This document shows, piece by piece, positions 15,999-24,681 of a stretch of 29,071 nt of DNA. Positions within the stretch are counted from its first letter, which is position 1. Each line of letters opens with the position of its first letter. The translations under genes were made by a program, and so were the position numbers. The stretch comes from an uncultured Campylobacter sp. (GTDB lineage Bacteria; Actinomycetota; Actinomycetes; Mycobacteriales; Mycobacteriaceae). The DNA lies in assembly GCA_946221035.1 (NCBI GenBank), contig CAMIME010000030.1, positions 1 through 29,071 of the forward strand, given 5' to 3'. The notes below the pieces were generated by a model. The model ran no database searches, was not told the DNA's origin, and saw only the letters and a program-made list of their open reading frames with translations.

Positions 15999-17957
15999 GT
16001 GGACGAGCCTTTGAGCCACTCGACCACCGAGCTGCTTTCCGCCGCCGTCGACGCGCTCGGTGGTGCGGAGCGCGCGGGCCAGGTGCGAATGGCGCAGGCC
16101 GTGACCAACGCGCTTGAGACCGAGCGCCACCTGGCCGTCCAGGCAGGCACCGGCACCGGCAAGTCGCTGGCGTACCTCGTGCCCGCGATCCGCCACGCGC
16201 AGGCGCACAAGACCACGGTGGTCGTCTCCACGGCCACGATCGCGCTGCAGCGCCAGCTCGTCGACCGCGACCTGCCCCGCCTCGCCGACGCCCTCGAGCC
16301 GCTGTTGCCGCAGCGCCCCACCTTCGCCATTCAGAAGGGCCGCAACAACTACGTCTGCCTGCACAAGCTCATGCTTGATAGCGAACCTTCGGCCGCCCTC
16401 CTCGAGGAAGAAGACCTGTCCTGGATGGGCCGTCACGTCAAGCGGGTTGCCGAGTGGGCGCAAGACACCGACACCGGCGACCGGGACGACTTAGTCCCCG
16501 GCGTGCCCGACCAGGTGTGGGCGCAGGTGTCGGTGTCCTCGCGCGAGTGCCTGGGCGCTGCCCGCTGCCCCCACGGCGAGGACTGCTTCGCGGAGCTTGC
16601 GCGCGAGAAGACCAAAGACGTGGACATTGTGGTGACCAACCACGCGTTGCTGGCCATCGACTCGCTCTCCGAGGTCGACGTGCTGCCCGCCCACGACACG
16701 GTGATCATCGACGAGGCCCACGAGCTCGACGGCCGCGTCACCTCCGTGGCCACGAACGGCATTTCCAAGCGCTCCCTGTCCATGGCCGCAAAGCGCGCGG
16801 AGAAGCTCGGCGCGAAGAGGGAGGCGCTGGAGGACGTCATCGACGACTTCACCGTTGCCCTAGAGCTTGAGCCCCCGGGCCGCTGGGAGACGATCTCCGA
16901 ACCCGCCCGCGGCGCCTTCGCGGGCTTGCGGGATGCGCTGTGGAAGACGCGCACGGCAATCTCCGACGCGCCCGAGGGCGAGGCCGACAACGACCCGGAG
17001 CGCTTCGCCGAGCGCACCAACTTGAAAAACCACCTCGAGGACCTGCACGACGCGGTGGTGCGCATCTTGGACGTCTTCGACGAGGACGACCCCTCCAAGC
17101 ACCACGACGTCGTGTGGCTCGACCGCGACGAGCGCTGGGGGGACTCCGTGGCGGTGGCCCCGCTGTCCGTCGCCGGCCTGCTGCACGACCAGCTCTTCGG
17201 CGACGCCACCGTCGTGCTCACCTCCGCCACCTTGGCACTCGGCGGCAACTTCAACGCGATGGCCGCGAACTGGGGCCTGCCGAAGGGCTCCTGGGACGGC
17301 CTCGACGCGGGCACACCCTTCGACCCGCGCAAGGCCGGCATCCTCTACACCGCCGCCCACCTGCCCACCCCGGGCCGCGACGGCCTCGCCCCCGAAACCC
17401 TCGACGAAATCGCCGAGCTCATCACCGCGGCGGGCGGGCGCACGCTGGGGCTATTTTCCTCCAAACGCGCCGCCGTCCAGGCCGCGGAGGCCATGCGCGC
17501 GAGACTCCCCTTCGACATCTACCTCCAGGGCGAGGACACCACAGGCGCGCTGGTGACGCAGTTCGCCAACTCCGAGAACTCCTGCCTCTTCGGCACCCTC
17601 ACCCTCTGGCAGGGCGTGGACGTGCCCGGAGCCGCATGCTCCCTGGTCATCATCGACCGCATCCCCTTCCCCCGCCCCGACGACCCGCTCCTCCAGGCCC
17701 GCGCCAACGCCGCCGACGCCGCGGGGCGCTCCGGGTTCATGGAGGTCTCTGCCAACCACGCGGCCCTGCTCATGGCCCAGGGCGCGGGCAGGCTACTGCG
17801 CTCGACCACCGACCGCGGCGTGGTGGCCGTCTTGGACAATCGCTTATCGACGAAGCGCTACGGCTCCTACCTCCGCCGCTCCCTCCCCGCCTTCTGGGAG
17901 ACCACGGATCCGGAGGTGGTGCGCGCGGCGCTCCGGAGGCTCGTCGCTAAGCAATAG
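15999..17957 (+). CDS. dinG: DinG-family (XPD-like) ATP-dependent helicase
   Basis: A 652-residue superfamily 2 DNA helicase of the Fe-S XPD/DinG group, acting on damaged or structured DNA. Walker A is AGTGTGKS (49-56), the DEAH box is IIDEAHELDG, and motifs V/VI appear as LWQGVDVPG and MAQGAGRLLRST. An Fe-S cluster is suggested by one Cys in NYVCLHK and three in ECLGAARCPHGEDCF. The start is GTG 15999, two bases after the pncB stop; the upstream extension in the same frame overlaps pncB and is not conserved. Its 3' end overlaps the convergent pth gene by 11 bp. It is the counterpart of Rv1329c. Confidence 0.93.
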   Translation: MDEPLSHSTTELLSAAVDALGGAERAGQVRMAQAVTNALETERHLAVQAGTGTGKSLAYLVPAIRHAQAHKTTVVVSTATIALQRQLVDRDLPRLADALEPLLPQRPTFAIQKGRNNYVCLHKLMLDSEPSAALLEEEDLSWMGRHVKRVAEWAQDTDTGDRDDLVPGVPDQVWAQVSVSSRECLGAARCPHGEDCFAELAREKTKDVDIVVTNHALLAIDSLSEVDVLPAHDTVIIDEAHELDGRVTSVATNGISKRSLSMAAKRAEKLGAKREALEDVIDDFTVALELEPPGRWETISEPARGAFAGLRDALWKTRTAISDAPEGEADNDPERFAERTNLKNHLEDLHDAVVRILDVFDEDDPSKHHDVVWLDRDERWGDSVAVAPLSVAGLLHDQLFGDATVVLTSATLALGGNFNAMAANWGLPKGSWDGLDAGTPFDPRKAGILYTAAHLPTPGRDGLAPETLDEIAELITAAGGRTLGLFSSKRAAVQAAEAMRARLPFDIYLQGEDTTGALVTQFANSENSCLFGTLTLWQGVDVPGAACSLVIIDRIPFPRPDDPLLQARANAADAAGRSGFMEVSANHAALLMAQGAGRLLRSTTDRGVVAVLDNRLSTKRYGSYLRRSLPAFWETTDPEVVRAALRRLVAKQ

Positions 17958-18663
17958 CGGTCAGCGCCACAGTGGTAATGGAACCGGGGGCGACCTCGGT
18001 GAAGCCGGCGTCGCGCACGGGCACGGCGCCCCTGGTCCGGCAGTGCTGCCCGAACTCCGCCCGCGCCACCTCGCGGACGTTCAGGGGAAAGCCGGCCTGC
18101 GCCCACTCGCTCACCCACTCGGCGGGCCGCGCGGCAGCGAGAAGCATCGACGCGTGGCCCACCTGCGCCGCCGCCTTGCCCAGCGACATGCCCAGGTCCG
18201 TATCGACGTAGATCATCGGCGCGTCCGGGACCAGCGGAAGGTCTTCTGTGGGTTCAAGCTCGGTGCCCTTGATCTGCAGCTTCGCCACCTCGTGGGGCAC
18301 CTCCCCCACCGCCGACGGAATGAACGCCCGCACGCTGCCTACTGTCACCCCGGGCAGCGCCTGGACGTCGTCCCACGCCTTGTTCCGCGCGCGCCTGGCC
18401 ACCTTCCTGATGCGGTGGGAGTACCAGTTCTGCAAACTTTCCCGCCAATACCCCTCCTGGCCCGCCCGCTCGTCCAAACACACCGCGACGGCCGCGCGCG
18501 CCGCGTCGTTGAGCACCCGGTTGCGCGTCGGCGGGTCCTGCTTCGGCAGGTTGATCACCAGCTGCATCGCCTGCACCGTCTCGGGCTGCTCCGGGTCTTC
18601 CCCGCGGGGCGCGCCATCTGTAAGTGCCTGGGTGAGCAAGGTGTGGGCCGAGTTCAAAGTCAC
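17947..18663 (-). CDS. PTH2-type peptidyl-tRNA hydrolase with an N-terminal extension
   Basis: A 238-residue protein. The C-terminal ~120 residues match the PTH2 fold, with the signature DTDLGMSLGKAAAQVGHASML (lysine of the GK-x-AAQ...HA motif visible) and the closing TTVALTAIA. The enzyme would release stalled peptidyl-tRNA. The first ~120 residues, rich in Arg/Lys and Trp (NWYSHRIRKVARRARNKAWDD), extend beyond a minimal PTH2 and recur in actinobacterial relatives; their role is unknown. Start GTG 18663 lies 7 nt after TAGGCT, a probable -10. The stop overlaps dinG by 11 bp on the opposite strand. Confidence 0.88.
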   Translation of the reverse strand: MTLNSAHTLLTQALTDGAPRGEDPEQPETVQAMQLVINLPKQDPPTRNRVLNDAARAAVAVCLDERAGQEGYWRESLQNWYSHRIRKVARRARNKAWDDVQALPGVTVGSVRAFIPSAVGEVPHEVAKLQIKGTELEPTEDLPLVPDAPMIYVDTDLGMSLGKAAAQVGHASMLLAAARPAEWVSEWAQAGFPLNVREVARAEFGQHCRTRGAVPVRDAGFTEVAPGSITTVALTAIA

Positions 18664-18670
18664 CCGGCAG

Positions 18671-18676
18671 AGCCTA
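18671..18676 (-). promoter_or_regulatory. -10 box for the PTH2 gene
   Basis: TAGGCT on the minus strand, 7 nt before GTG 18663. The -35 position falls inside the ctaD terminator stem. Confidence 0.45.
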
Positions 18677-18691
18677 CAGGCCCAGACACGA

Positions 18692-18718
18692 AAGAACCCC
18701 GCACCGGGCGGGGTTCTT
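18692..18718 (-). terminator. ctaD terminator hairpin
   Basis: AAGAACCCCG (18692-18701) and CGGGGTTCTT (18709-18718) form a perfect 10-bp stem with a 7-nt loop, 24 bp past the ctaD stop. The AAGAA/TTCTT ends give an A/T-rich base on both sides, so it could work in either direction. Confidence 0.85.
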
Positions 18719-18742
18719 CACGTAGGTCAGGAGGCCTGGGGG

Positions 18743-20512
18743 TTAGCGCGCAGTCGTCGCCTTGCCCTCAGATGCAGCGAACTCGTGGGTGCTGCCGGAG
18801 CCGGCTGCGGCACCGTTGTCCTTGTGGCCCGTGTGGGCCTCGCGGCGCAGCGTCTCCACCATGTGCGGGTAGTGCAGCTCGAACGCCGGGCGCTCGGAGC
18901 GGATACGCGGCAGGGCGGTGAAGTTGTGGCGCGGCGGCGGGCAGCTCGTTGCCCACTCGAGGGAGTTGCCGTAGCCCCACGGATCGTCGACGGTGACGAT
19001 CTCGCCGTAGCGCCAGGACTTGAACACGTTCCAAATGAACGGCAGGAAGCCGATGCCGAGGATGAAGGAGCCAACGGTGGACACCTGGTTCAGCAGCGTG
19101 AAGCCGTCGGTGTCGAGGTAGTCGGCGTAGCGGCGCGGCATGCCCATATTGCCCAGCCAGTGCTGGACCAGGAAGGTCATGTTGAAGCCAATGACCACGA
19201 GCCAGAAGTGGATCTTGCCCAGCTTCTCGTCCAACATGCGGCCGGTCATCTTCGGGAACCAGAAGTACACGCCTGCGGTGGCGGAGAACACGACCGTACC
19301 GAACAGCGTGTAGTGGAAGTGCGCAACCAAGAAGTAGGAGTCAGCCAGATGGAAGTCCAGCGGCGGGGAGGCCAGCATGACGCCGGTCAGGCCACCGAAG
19401 AGGAAGGTGAACAGGAAGCCGGTTGCCCAGAGCATCGGGGTTTCGAAGGTGAGGTGGCCGTTCCACATCGTGCCCAGCCAGTTGAAGAACTTCACACCGG
19501 TCGGCACAGCGATCAGGAAGGTCATGAAGGAGAAGAACGGCAGCAGGATCGCACCGGTGACGAACATGTGGTGCGCCCACACGGCCATGGACAGACCACC
19601 GATCGCCAGCGTCGCGAAGACCAGGCCGATGTAGCCGAAGATCGGCTTACGAGAGAACACCGGGACGATCTCAGAGGTGACACCAAAGAACGGCAGAGCC
19701 AGGACGTACACCTCGGGGTGGCCGAAGAACCAGAACAGGTGCTGCCACAGGATGGAGCCGCCGTTGGCGGTGTCGTAGATGTGGCCGCCGATGAGGCGGT
19801 CGTAGAGCACACCCATCGCAGCTGCGGTCAGCAGCGGGAAGATCATCAGGGCGATGACGGAGGTGACGAAGATCGTCCAGGTGAACACCGGCATGCGGAA
19901 CATGGTCATGCCCGGCGCACGCATGGTGAGCACGGTGGTGAGCATGTTGATCGCAGACGCGATGGTGCCGACACCGGTAGCGCCCACGCCGACAACCCAC
20001 AGGTTGGCGGAGACGGACGGGGTGTGGGTCGCGTCAGCCAGCGGCATGTACATGGTCCAGCCGAAGTCGGCCGCGCCACCCGGGGTGAGGAAGCCCGCGA
20101 GCATCGCGATCACGCCCACAGTGGTCACCCAGAAGCCGAACGCGTTCAGGCGGGGGAAGGCCACGTCCGGCGCGCCGATCTGCAGCGGCAGCACGTAGTT
20201 GGCAAAGCCCCACACGATCGGGGTACCGAACGCGAGCAGCATCACCGTGCCGTGCATGGTGAACAGCTGGTTGAACTGCTCGTTGGACAGGAACTGCAGG
20301 CCCGGGCTGAAAAGCTCGGTGCGGATGAGCAGCGCCATAATGCCGGCGACGAAGAACCAGACGAAGGACATGATGATGTACATGATGCCCAGTTCTTTAT
20401 GGTCGGTCGTGGTCAGCTGCTTGTACATCTTGGAACCCTTGCGGGCATTGCCCGTGGGTTCAGGCCGTGTTGGCGGGACATAATTGTCCAGCCGTGGAGC
20501 CACAGCGGTCAT
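18743..20512 (-). CDS. ctaD: Cytochrome c oxidase subunit I (aa3-type)
   Basis: A 589-residue membrane protein, the catalytic core of the aa3 oxidase that reduces O2 in the bc1-aa3 branch. Marks in order: FTMHGTVMLLAFG (heme a ligand), FWFFGHPEVYVLALPFFG (CuB His and the His-Tyr cross-link), WAHHMFVTG (two CuB histidines) and FLVAHFHYTLFGTVVFSATAG (heme a3 and heme a histidines). About 12 transmembrane helices are expected and visible. The hydrophilic tail after residue 530 is short and rich in Ala/Gly. The start ATG 20512 has a strong AGGAGG site. A TATAGT -10 (20552-20547) lies about 35 nt upstream. The remaining ctaCEF and qcr genes are not in the window. Confidence 0.98.
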   Translation of the reverse strand: MTAVAPRLDNYVPPTRPEPTGNARKGSKMYKQLTTTDHKELGIMYIIMSFVWFFVAGIMALLIRTELFSPGLQFLSNEQFNQLFTMHGTVMLLAFGTPIVWGFANYVLPLQIGAPDVAFPRLNAFGFWVTTVGVIAMLAGFLTPGGAADFGWTMYMPLADATHTPSVSANLWVVGVGATGVGTIASAINMLTTVLTMRAPGMTMFRMPVFTWTIFVTSVIALMIFPLLTAAAMGVLYDRLIGGHIYDTANGGSILWQHLFWFFGHPEVYVLALPFFGVTSEIVPVFSRKPIFGYIGLVFATLAIGGLSMAVWAHHMFVTGAILLPFFSFMTFLIAVPTGVKFFNWLGTMWNGHLTFETPMLWATGFLFTFLFGGLTGVMLASPPLDFHLADSYFLVAHFHYTLFGTVVFSATAGVYFWFPKMTGRMLDEKLGKIHFWLVVIGFNMTFLVQHWLGNMGMPRRYADYLDTDGFTLLNQVSTVGSFILGIGFLPFIWNVFKSWRYGEIVTVDDPWGYGNSLEWATSCPPPRHNFTALPRIRSERPAFELHYPHMVETLRREAHTGHKDNGAAAGSGSTHEFAASEGKATTAR

Positions 20513-20546
20513 TTGATCCTCCTGACGCCTTGAGTGATACCGGATA

Positions 20547-20552
20547 ACTATA
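20547..20552 (-). promoter_or_regulatory. Predicted ctaD -10 box
   Basis: TATAGT (minus strand) about 35 nt before ATG 20512, in an AT-rich patch with two direct AACTAT-type repeats. The -35 is weak. The AGGAGG at 20518-20523 is the Shine-Dalgarno. Confidence 0.5.
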
Positions 20553-20656
20553 ACTATCGGTTCATGAAATTACTAGCCTTTGCAGGTTAGCTACAGGTTG
20601 AGAATAGGCCCCCGGGAGCCCTGCCGCGCAACCTTGCCCCCTTGCGGGGTCAAACC

Positions 20657-21646
20657 CTAAAAATCCCAGTCGTCGTCCTGGGTATCCTCCGCGCGCCCGA
20701 TGACGTAGGAGGACCCGGAACCGGAGAAAAAGTCGTGGTTCTCGTCCGCGTTCGGCGACAGCGACGCCAAGATGGCCGGCGAAACCTTCGTCTCGTCCGC
20801 CGGGAACAGCCCCTCGTAGCCCAGGTTGTTCAGCGCCTTGTTCGCGTTGTAGCGCAGGAAGCGCTTCACGTCCTCGGTCCACCCGAGGGCGTCGTAGATG
20901 TCCTCGGTGTACTGGCACTCGTTTTCGTAGAGGTCGTAGAGGAGGTCGAAGGCGTAATCCTTGAGGTCCTCTCGCCGATCGTCGTCAAGCGAGCGCGTTG
21001 CTACCTGGTACTTGTACCCGATGTAGTAGCCGTGGACGGCCTCGTCGCGAATGATGAGGCGGATGATGTCCGCGGTGTTCGTCAGCTTGGAGTGCACCGA
21101 CCAGTTCAGCGGCAGGTAGAAGCCGGAGTAGAACAGGAAAGACTCCAGCATCACCGACGCGATCTTGCGCTTCAGCGGATCATCGCCCTCGTAGTAGCTC
21201 AAGATGATCTTCGCCTTGCGCTGCAGGTACTCGTTCTCCTCGGACCAGCGGAACGCGTCGTTAATTGCGGGCGTGTCCGCCAACGTCATGAAGATGTTGG
21301 AGTAGGACTTCGCGTGCACGGACTCCATGAACGCGATGTTGGTCAGCACAGCCTCCTCGTGCAGGGAGGTCGCGTCCGGCAGCAGCGAGACCGCGCCCAC
21401 GGTGCCCTGGATGGTGTCCAGCAGCGTCAGGCCGGTGAACACGCGCATGGTGGCCTGCTTCTCCTCGTCGGTGAGGGTGTTCCAGCTCGGGATGTCGTTG
21501 GACACCGGGATTTTCTCCGGCAGCCAGAAGTTGCCGGTCAGGCGATCCCACACTTCGAGGTCCTTGTCGTCCGGGACGCTATTCCAGTTAATCGCCTTCA
21601 CCGGCTTCTCGTGGGACTCGAGGTAACGCGCGTAATCGTCAGTCAT
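20657..21646 (-). CDS. nrdF: Class Ib ribonucleotide reductase, beta (radical) subunit
   Basis: A 329-residue subunit that carries the dinuclear metal site and tyrosyl radical for class Ib reductase, with NrdE. Ligand residues are visible: Asp77 (TLLDTIQG), Glu108 and His111 (FMESVHAKSY), the radical Tyr115, then LESFLFYSGF and RDEAVHGYYIG. The numbering matches Corynebacterium ammoniagenes NrdF Tyr115, a manganese enzyme. ATG 21646 gives the natural N-terminus MTDDYARYLE; a TAGGAT -10 lies 7 nt upstream. It is separated from nrdE by the GntR1-like gene, as in C. glutamicum, so it is not in the nrdHIE transcript. Confidence 0.97.
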   Translation of the reverse strand: MTDDYARYLESHEKPVKAINWNSVPDDKDLEVWDRLTGNFWLPEKIPVSNDIPSWNTLTDEEKQATMRVFTGLTLLDTIQGTVGAVSLLPDATSLHEEAVLTNIAFMESVHAKSYSNIFMTLADTPAINDAFRWSEENEYLQRKAKIILSYYEGDDPLKRKIASVMLESFLFYSGFYLPLNWSVHSKLTNTADIIRLIIRDEAVHGYYIGYKYQVATRSLDDDRREDLKDYAFDLLYDLYENECQYTEDIYDALGWTEDVKRFLRYNANKALNNLGYEGLFPADETKVSPAILASLSPNADENHDFFSGSGSSYVIGRAEDTQDDDWDF

Positions 21647-21653
21647 GGCGCAT

Positions 21654-21659
21654 ATCCTA
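21654..21659 (-). promoter_or_regulatory. -10 box for nrdF
   Basis: TAGGAT (minus strand) ends 7 nt before ATG 21646. AGGA within it could also act as a Shine-Dalgarno, so leaderless initiation is not certain. Confidence 0.4.
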
Positions 21660-21718
21660 CGCACACAGCTTATCGACGGCCCTTCGGTACTAACCACCTG
21701 CACAAACGACCACTTTGA

Positions 21719-21732
21719 TGGTTTCGATACCA
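21719..21732. promoter_or_regulatory. Palindrome TGGT-n-TCGA-n-ACCA in the nrdF/gntR intergenic region
   Basis: A 14-bp imperfect palindrome (12 of 14 positions symmetric), 59 bp before the gntR start and 73 bp before nrdF, between divergent promoters. A GntR-family dimer binding its own promoter would fit, but no site is proven. Confidence 0.45.
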
Positions 21733-21790
21733 GGTGTCATACGATCAATAGGAATACACAATTCGACCTTGGACAAACGAGGTGAGCCCT

Positions 21791-22537
21791 GTGCAACCAG
21801 AGCAATCAGTGCAACCAGTGCTATCCGAACAACCGCAGCAGAGCCCATCGAGCATTCTCCTGCCGACGATCTTGGACACCATCGGCCGCGAGATCGTCTC
21901 CGGCGAGCTGCCCGAGGGCCACACGTTCACGCTGCACCACCTGTCTGAGCGTTTTGACGTCTCCCGCACCGTCGCCCGCGAAACCATGCGCGCGCTCGAG
22001 CAGCTGGGGATGGTCTCCTCCTCCCGCCGCGTCGGCCTGAGGGTGCTGCCGCAAAGCGAGTGGAACGTGTTCGACGAAGCGGTGATCGAGTGGCGTCTGC
22101 AAAGTGAGACGCAGCGCCCCGCCCAGCTCGCCTCCCTACGCGAGCTGCGCGACGCGATCGAGCCGGTGGCTTCGCGCCACGCCGCCGAGCACGCCAGCGC
22201 CGAAGAGGTTGCGCAGCTGCGCGAGCTGGCCACGCGCATCGTCGAACTGGCCCAGGCTGACGCCGGCAACTCCCAGGAGTTCTTGGAGGCCGACATCAAG
22301 TTCCACTCGGTGCTGCTCGCGGCCTCCGGCAACGAGATGTTCTGCCAGCTGACAGAGCCGACCATGGAGGTCCTTCGCGCCCGCACCTACTACGGCATCA
22401 TGCCGGACGACCCGGCGGTGGAGACGATGCGCATCCACGTGGACATCGTCGACGCCATCGAGCGCGGGGACGCAGACGCAGCAGAACACGCCTCGCGTAG
22501 CTTGCTGCGAGGCGTGAACAACTTCATGGAGATCTAG
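21791..22537 (+). CDS. GntR family (FadR/FCD) regulator, GntR1-like
   Basis: A 248-residue regulator with an N-terminal winged helix-turn-helix (about residues 25-85; LHHLSERFDVSRTVARETMR) and a C-terminal FCD domain whose acidic/His residues (LEADIKFHSVLL, HVDIVDAIERGDADAAEHASR) bind a metal in relatives. The closest known gene by position is C. glutamicum gntR1 (cg2783), between nrdF and nrdE, which controls gluconate catabolism and sugar uptake genes. GTG 21791 has a GAGGTGA Shine-Dalgarno 5 nt upstream; GTG 21782 is an alternative. A palindrome lies upstream. Identity as GntR1 rests on family plus synteny. Confidence 0.85.
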   Translation: MQPEQSVQPVLSEQPQQSPSSILLPTILDTIGREIVSGELPEGHTFTLHHLSERFDVSRTVARETMRALEQLGMVSSSRRVGLRVLPQSEWNVFDEAVIEWRLQSETQRPAQLASLRELRDAIEPVASRHAAEHASAEEVAQLRELATRIVELAQADAGNSQEFLEADIKFHSVLLAASGNEMFCQLTEPTMEVLRARTYYGIMPDDPAVETMRIHVDIVDAIERGDADAAEHASRSLLRGVNNFMEI

Positions 22538-22554
22538 CGCGCCCCCGTTTACGG

Positions 22555-24681
22555 CTAGAGCATGCAGGAGACGCAGCCCTCGATCTCCGTACCTTCGAGG
22601 GCCATCTGGCGCAGGCGGATGTAGTACAGCGTCTTCACACCCTTGCGCCACGCGTAGATCTGCGCCCTGTTGATGTCGCGGGTAGTCACCGTGTCCTTGA
22701 AGAACAAGGTGAGCGACAGACCCTGGTCCACGTACTTCGTGGCCACGGCGTACGTGTCGATGATCTTTTCGTATCCGATCTCGTACGCGTCCTTGAAGTA
22801 CTCGATATTCTCGTTGTCCATGTGCGGCGCCGGGTAGTAGACGCGGCCGATCTTGCCCTCTTTGCGGATCTCGATCTTCGAGGCGATCGGGTGGATCGAG
22901 GACGTCGAGTTGTTGATGTAGGAAATCGAACCGGTCGGCGGCACCGCCTGCAGGTACCGGTTGTAGATACCGTCTCGGGCGACATCGGCCTTCAACTGAG
23001 CCCATTCTTCGGCGGTCGGGGCGGTGATGTCGGAGCCGTCGAAAAGCTGCTGCACCTTGGCCGTCTTGGGCTGGAAGTCGGCCGGGTCGTAGCGGTCGAA
23101 GAACTCGCCGGTGGCGTACTCAGACTTGTCAAAGTCCGCGAACGCCTGGCCCTTCTCCACCGCGATCTTGTGGGAGGCGCGCAGGCACTGGTACATCACG
23201 GCGGCGAAGTAGGCGTTGGTGAAGTCGAGCGCCTCCTCCGAGCCGTAGTGGATGTGCTCGCGGCCGAGGTAGCCGTGCAGGTTCATCTGGCCCAAACCGA
23301 TGGCGTGGGAGGCGTTGTTGCCCTCGCGCACCGACGGGACGGAGTCGATCGAGGTCGAGTCCGCCACCGCCGTCAGGCCGCGAATCGCCGTCTCCACCGT
23401 GCGGGCGAAGTCGTCGGAGTCCATGGCCATGGCCACGTTCATCGAGCCCAGGTTGCAGGAGATGTCGTTGCCGATCTCGGCGTACGTCAGGTCCTCATTC
23501 AGCACCGACGGCGAGTTGACCTGCAGGATCTCCGAGCACAGGTTGGACATGTTGATGCGCGAGGTCTTCACCGGGTTCGCGCGGTTCGCCGTGTCCTCGA
23601 ACAGGATGTAGGGGTAGCCGGACTCGAACTGGATCTCGGCGATGGTCTGGAAGAACGCGCGCGCCTTGATCTTGGACTTGCGAATGCGCTGGTCCTCCAC
23701 CATCTCCTGGTACTTCTCCGTAATCGAAATGTCCGCGAACGGCACGCCGTAGACGCGCTCCACGTCGTACGGGGAGAAGAGGTACATGTCGTCGTTACGC
23801 TTGGCCAGCTCAAAGGTGATGTCCGGGATGACCACGCCCAGCGACAGCGTCTTAATGCGCACCTTCTCGTCGGCGTTCTCGCGCTTCGTGTCCAAAAAAC
23901 GCATGATGTCCGGGTGGTGCGCGTTCAAATACACGGCACCAGCGCCCTGGCGCGCGCCGAGCTGGTTGGCGTATGAGAAGGAGTCCTCCAGCAGCTTCAT
24001 CACGGGGATGACGCCGGACGATTGGTTCTCAATGTGCTTGATCGGCGCGCCCGATTCGCGAATGTTGCTCAAAAGCAGCGCGACGCCGCCGCCGCGCTTC
24101 GACAGCTGCAGCGAGGAGTTAATCGCCCGGCCGATGGACTCCATGTTGTCCTCCACGCGCAGGAGGAAGCAGCTGACCAGCTCGCCGCGCTGCGCCTTGC
24201 CGGCGTTGAGGAAGGTCGGGGTCGCGGGCTGGAAGCGGCCGGTCATGATCTCGTCGACAAGCGCGCTGGCCAAGTCCTCGTCGCCGTTGGCCAAAAACAG
24301 CGCGGTCATGGCCACGCGGTCCTCGAAGCGCTCGAGGTAGCGGCGCCCGTCGAATGTCTTCAGCGTGTAGGAGGTGTAGTACTTGTACGCGCCCAAAAAT
24401 GACTTGAAGCGGAACTTGTACGCGTAGGCGCGCTTGAACGTCTCCTTGACAAACCCCCAGTCGTACTTCTCCACCGTCTCCGGTTCGTAGTACTTGTTTT
24501 CAACCAGGTAATTCATCTTCTCTTCCAGGTCGTGGAAGTAGACGGTGTTCTGGTTGACGTGCTGCAGGAAGAACTGGTTCGCCGCCTCGCGGTCCTTGTC
24601 AAACTGGATCTGCCCGTTTTCGTCGTACAGATTCAAAAGCGCGTTCAGCGCGTGGTAGTCCAGCTGGTCGTGCTCAGTCAT
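22555..24681 (-). CDS. nrdE: Class Ib ribonucleotide reductase, alpha (catalytic) subunit
   Basis: A 708-residue NDP reductase catalytic subunit working with NrdF. Catalytic cysteines appear in SNLCSEI and DISCNLGS, the radical-path tyrosines in the C-terminal part (ALEGTEIEG region), and the swinging redox pair at the end is GCVSCML. The N-terminus YHALNALLNLY and GGGVALLLSNIRE are family-typical. The start overlaps the nrdI stop (ATGA), so it is coupled to nrdI and reads from the nrdH promoter. It converges with the GntR1-like gene 17 bp away, with no obvious terminator. Confidence 0.98.
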   Translation of the reverse strand: MTEHDQLDYHALNALLNLYDENGQIQFDKDREAANQFFLQHVNQNTVYFHDLEEKMNYLVENKYYEPETVEKYDWGFVKETFKRAYAYKFRFKSFLGAYKYYTSYTLKTFDGRRYLERFEDRVAMTALFLANGDEDLASALVDEIMTGRFQPATPTFLNAGKAQRGELVSCFLLRVEDNMESIGRAINSSLQLSKRGGGVALLLSNIRESGAPIKHIENQSSGVIPVMKLLEDSFSYANQLGARQGAGAVYLNAHHPDIMRFLDTKRENADEKVRIKTLSLGVVIPDITFELAKRNDDMYLFSPYDVERVYGVPFADISITEKYQEMVEDQRIRKSKIKARAFFQTIAEIQFESGYPYILFEDTANRANPVKTSRINMSNLCSEILQVNSPSVLNEDLTYAEIGNDISCNLGSMNVAMAMDSDDFARTVETAIRGLTAVADSTSIDSVPSVREGNNASHAIGLGQMNLHGYLGREHIHYGSEEALDFTNAYFAAVMYQCLRASHKIAVEKGQAFADFDKSEYATGEFFDRYDPADFQPKTAKVQQLFDGSDITAPTAEEWAQLKADVARDGIYNRYLQAVPPTGSISYINNSTSSIHPIASKIEIRKEGKIGRVYYPAPHMDNENIEYFKDAYEIGYEKIIDTYAVATKYVDQGLSLTLFFKDTVTTRDINRAQIYAWRKGVKTLYYIRLRQMALEGTEIEGCVSCML

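Noticed and set aside
18248..20533. 761-residue plus-strand frame
   Set aside because: Antisense to ctaD; the His/Gln/Glu-rich translation is the shadow of membrane-protein codons.
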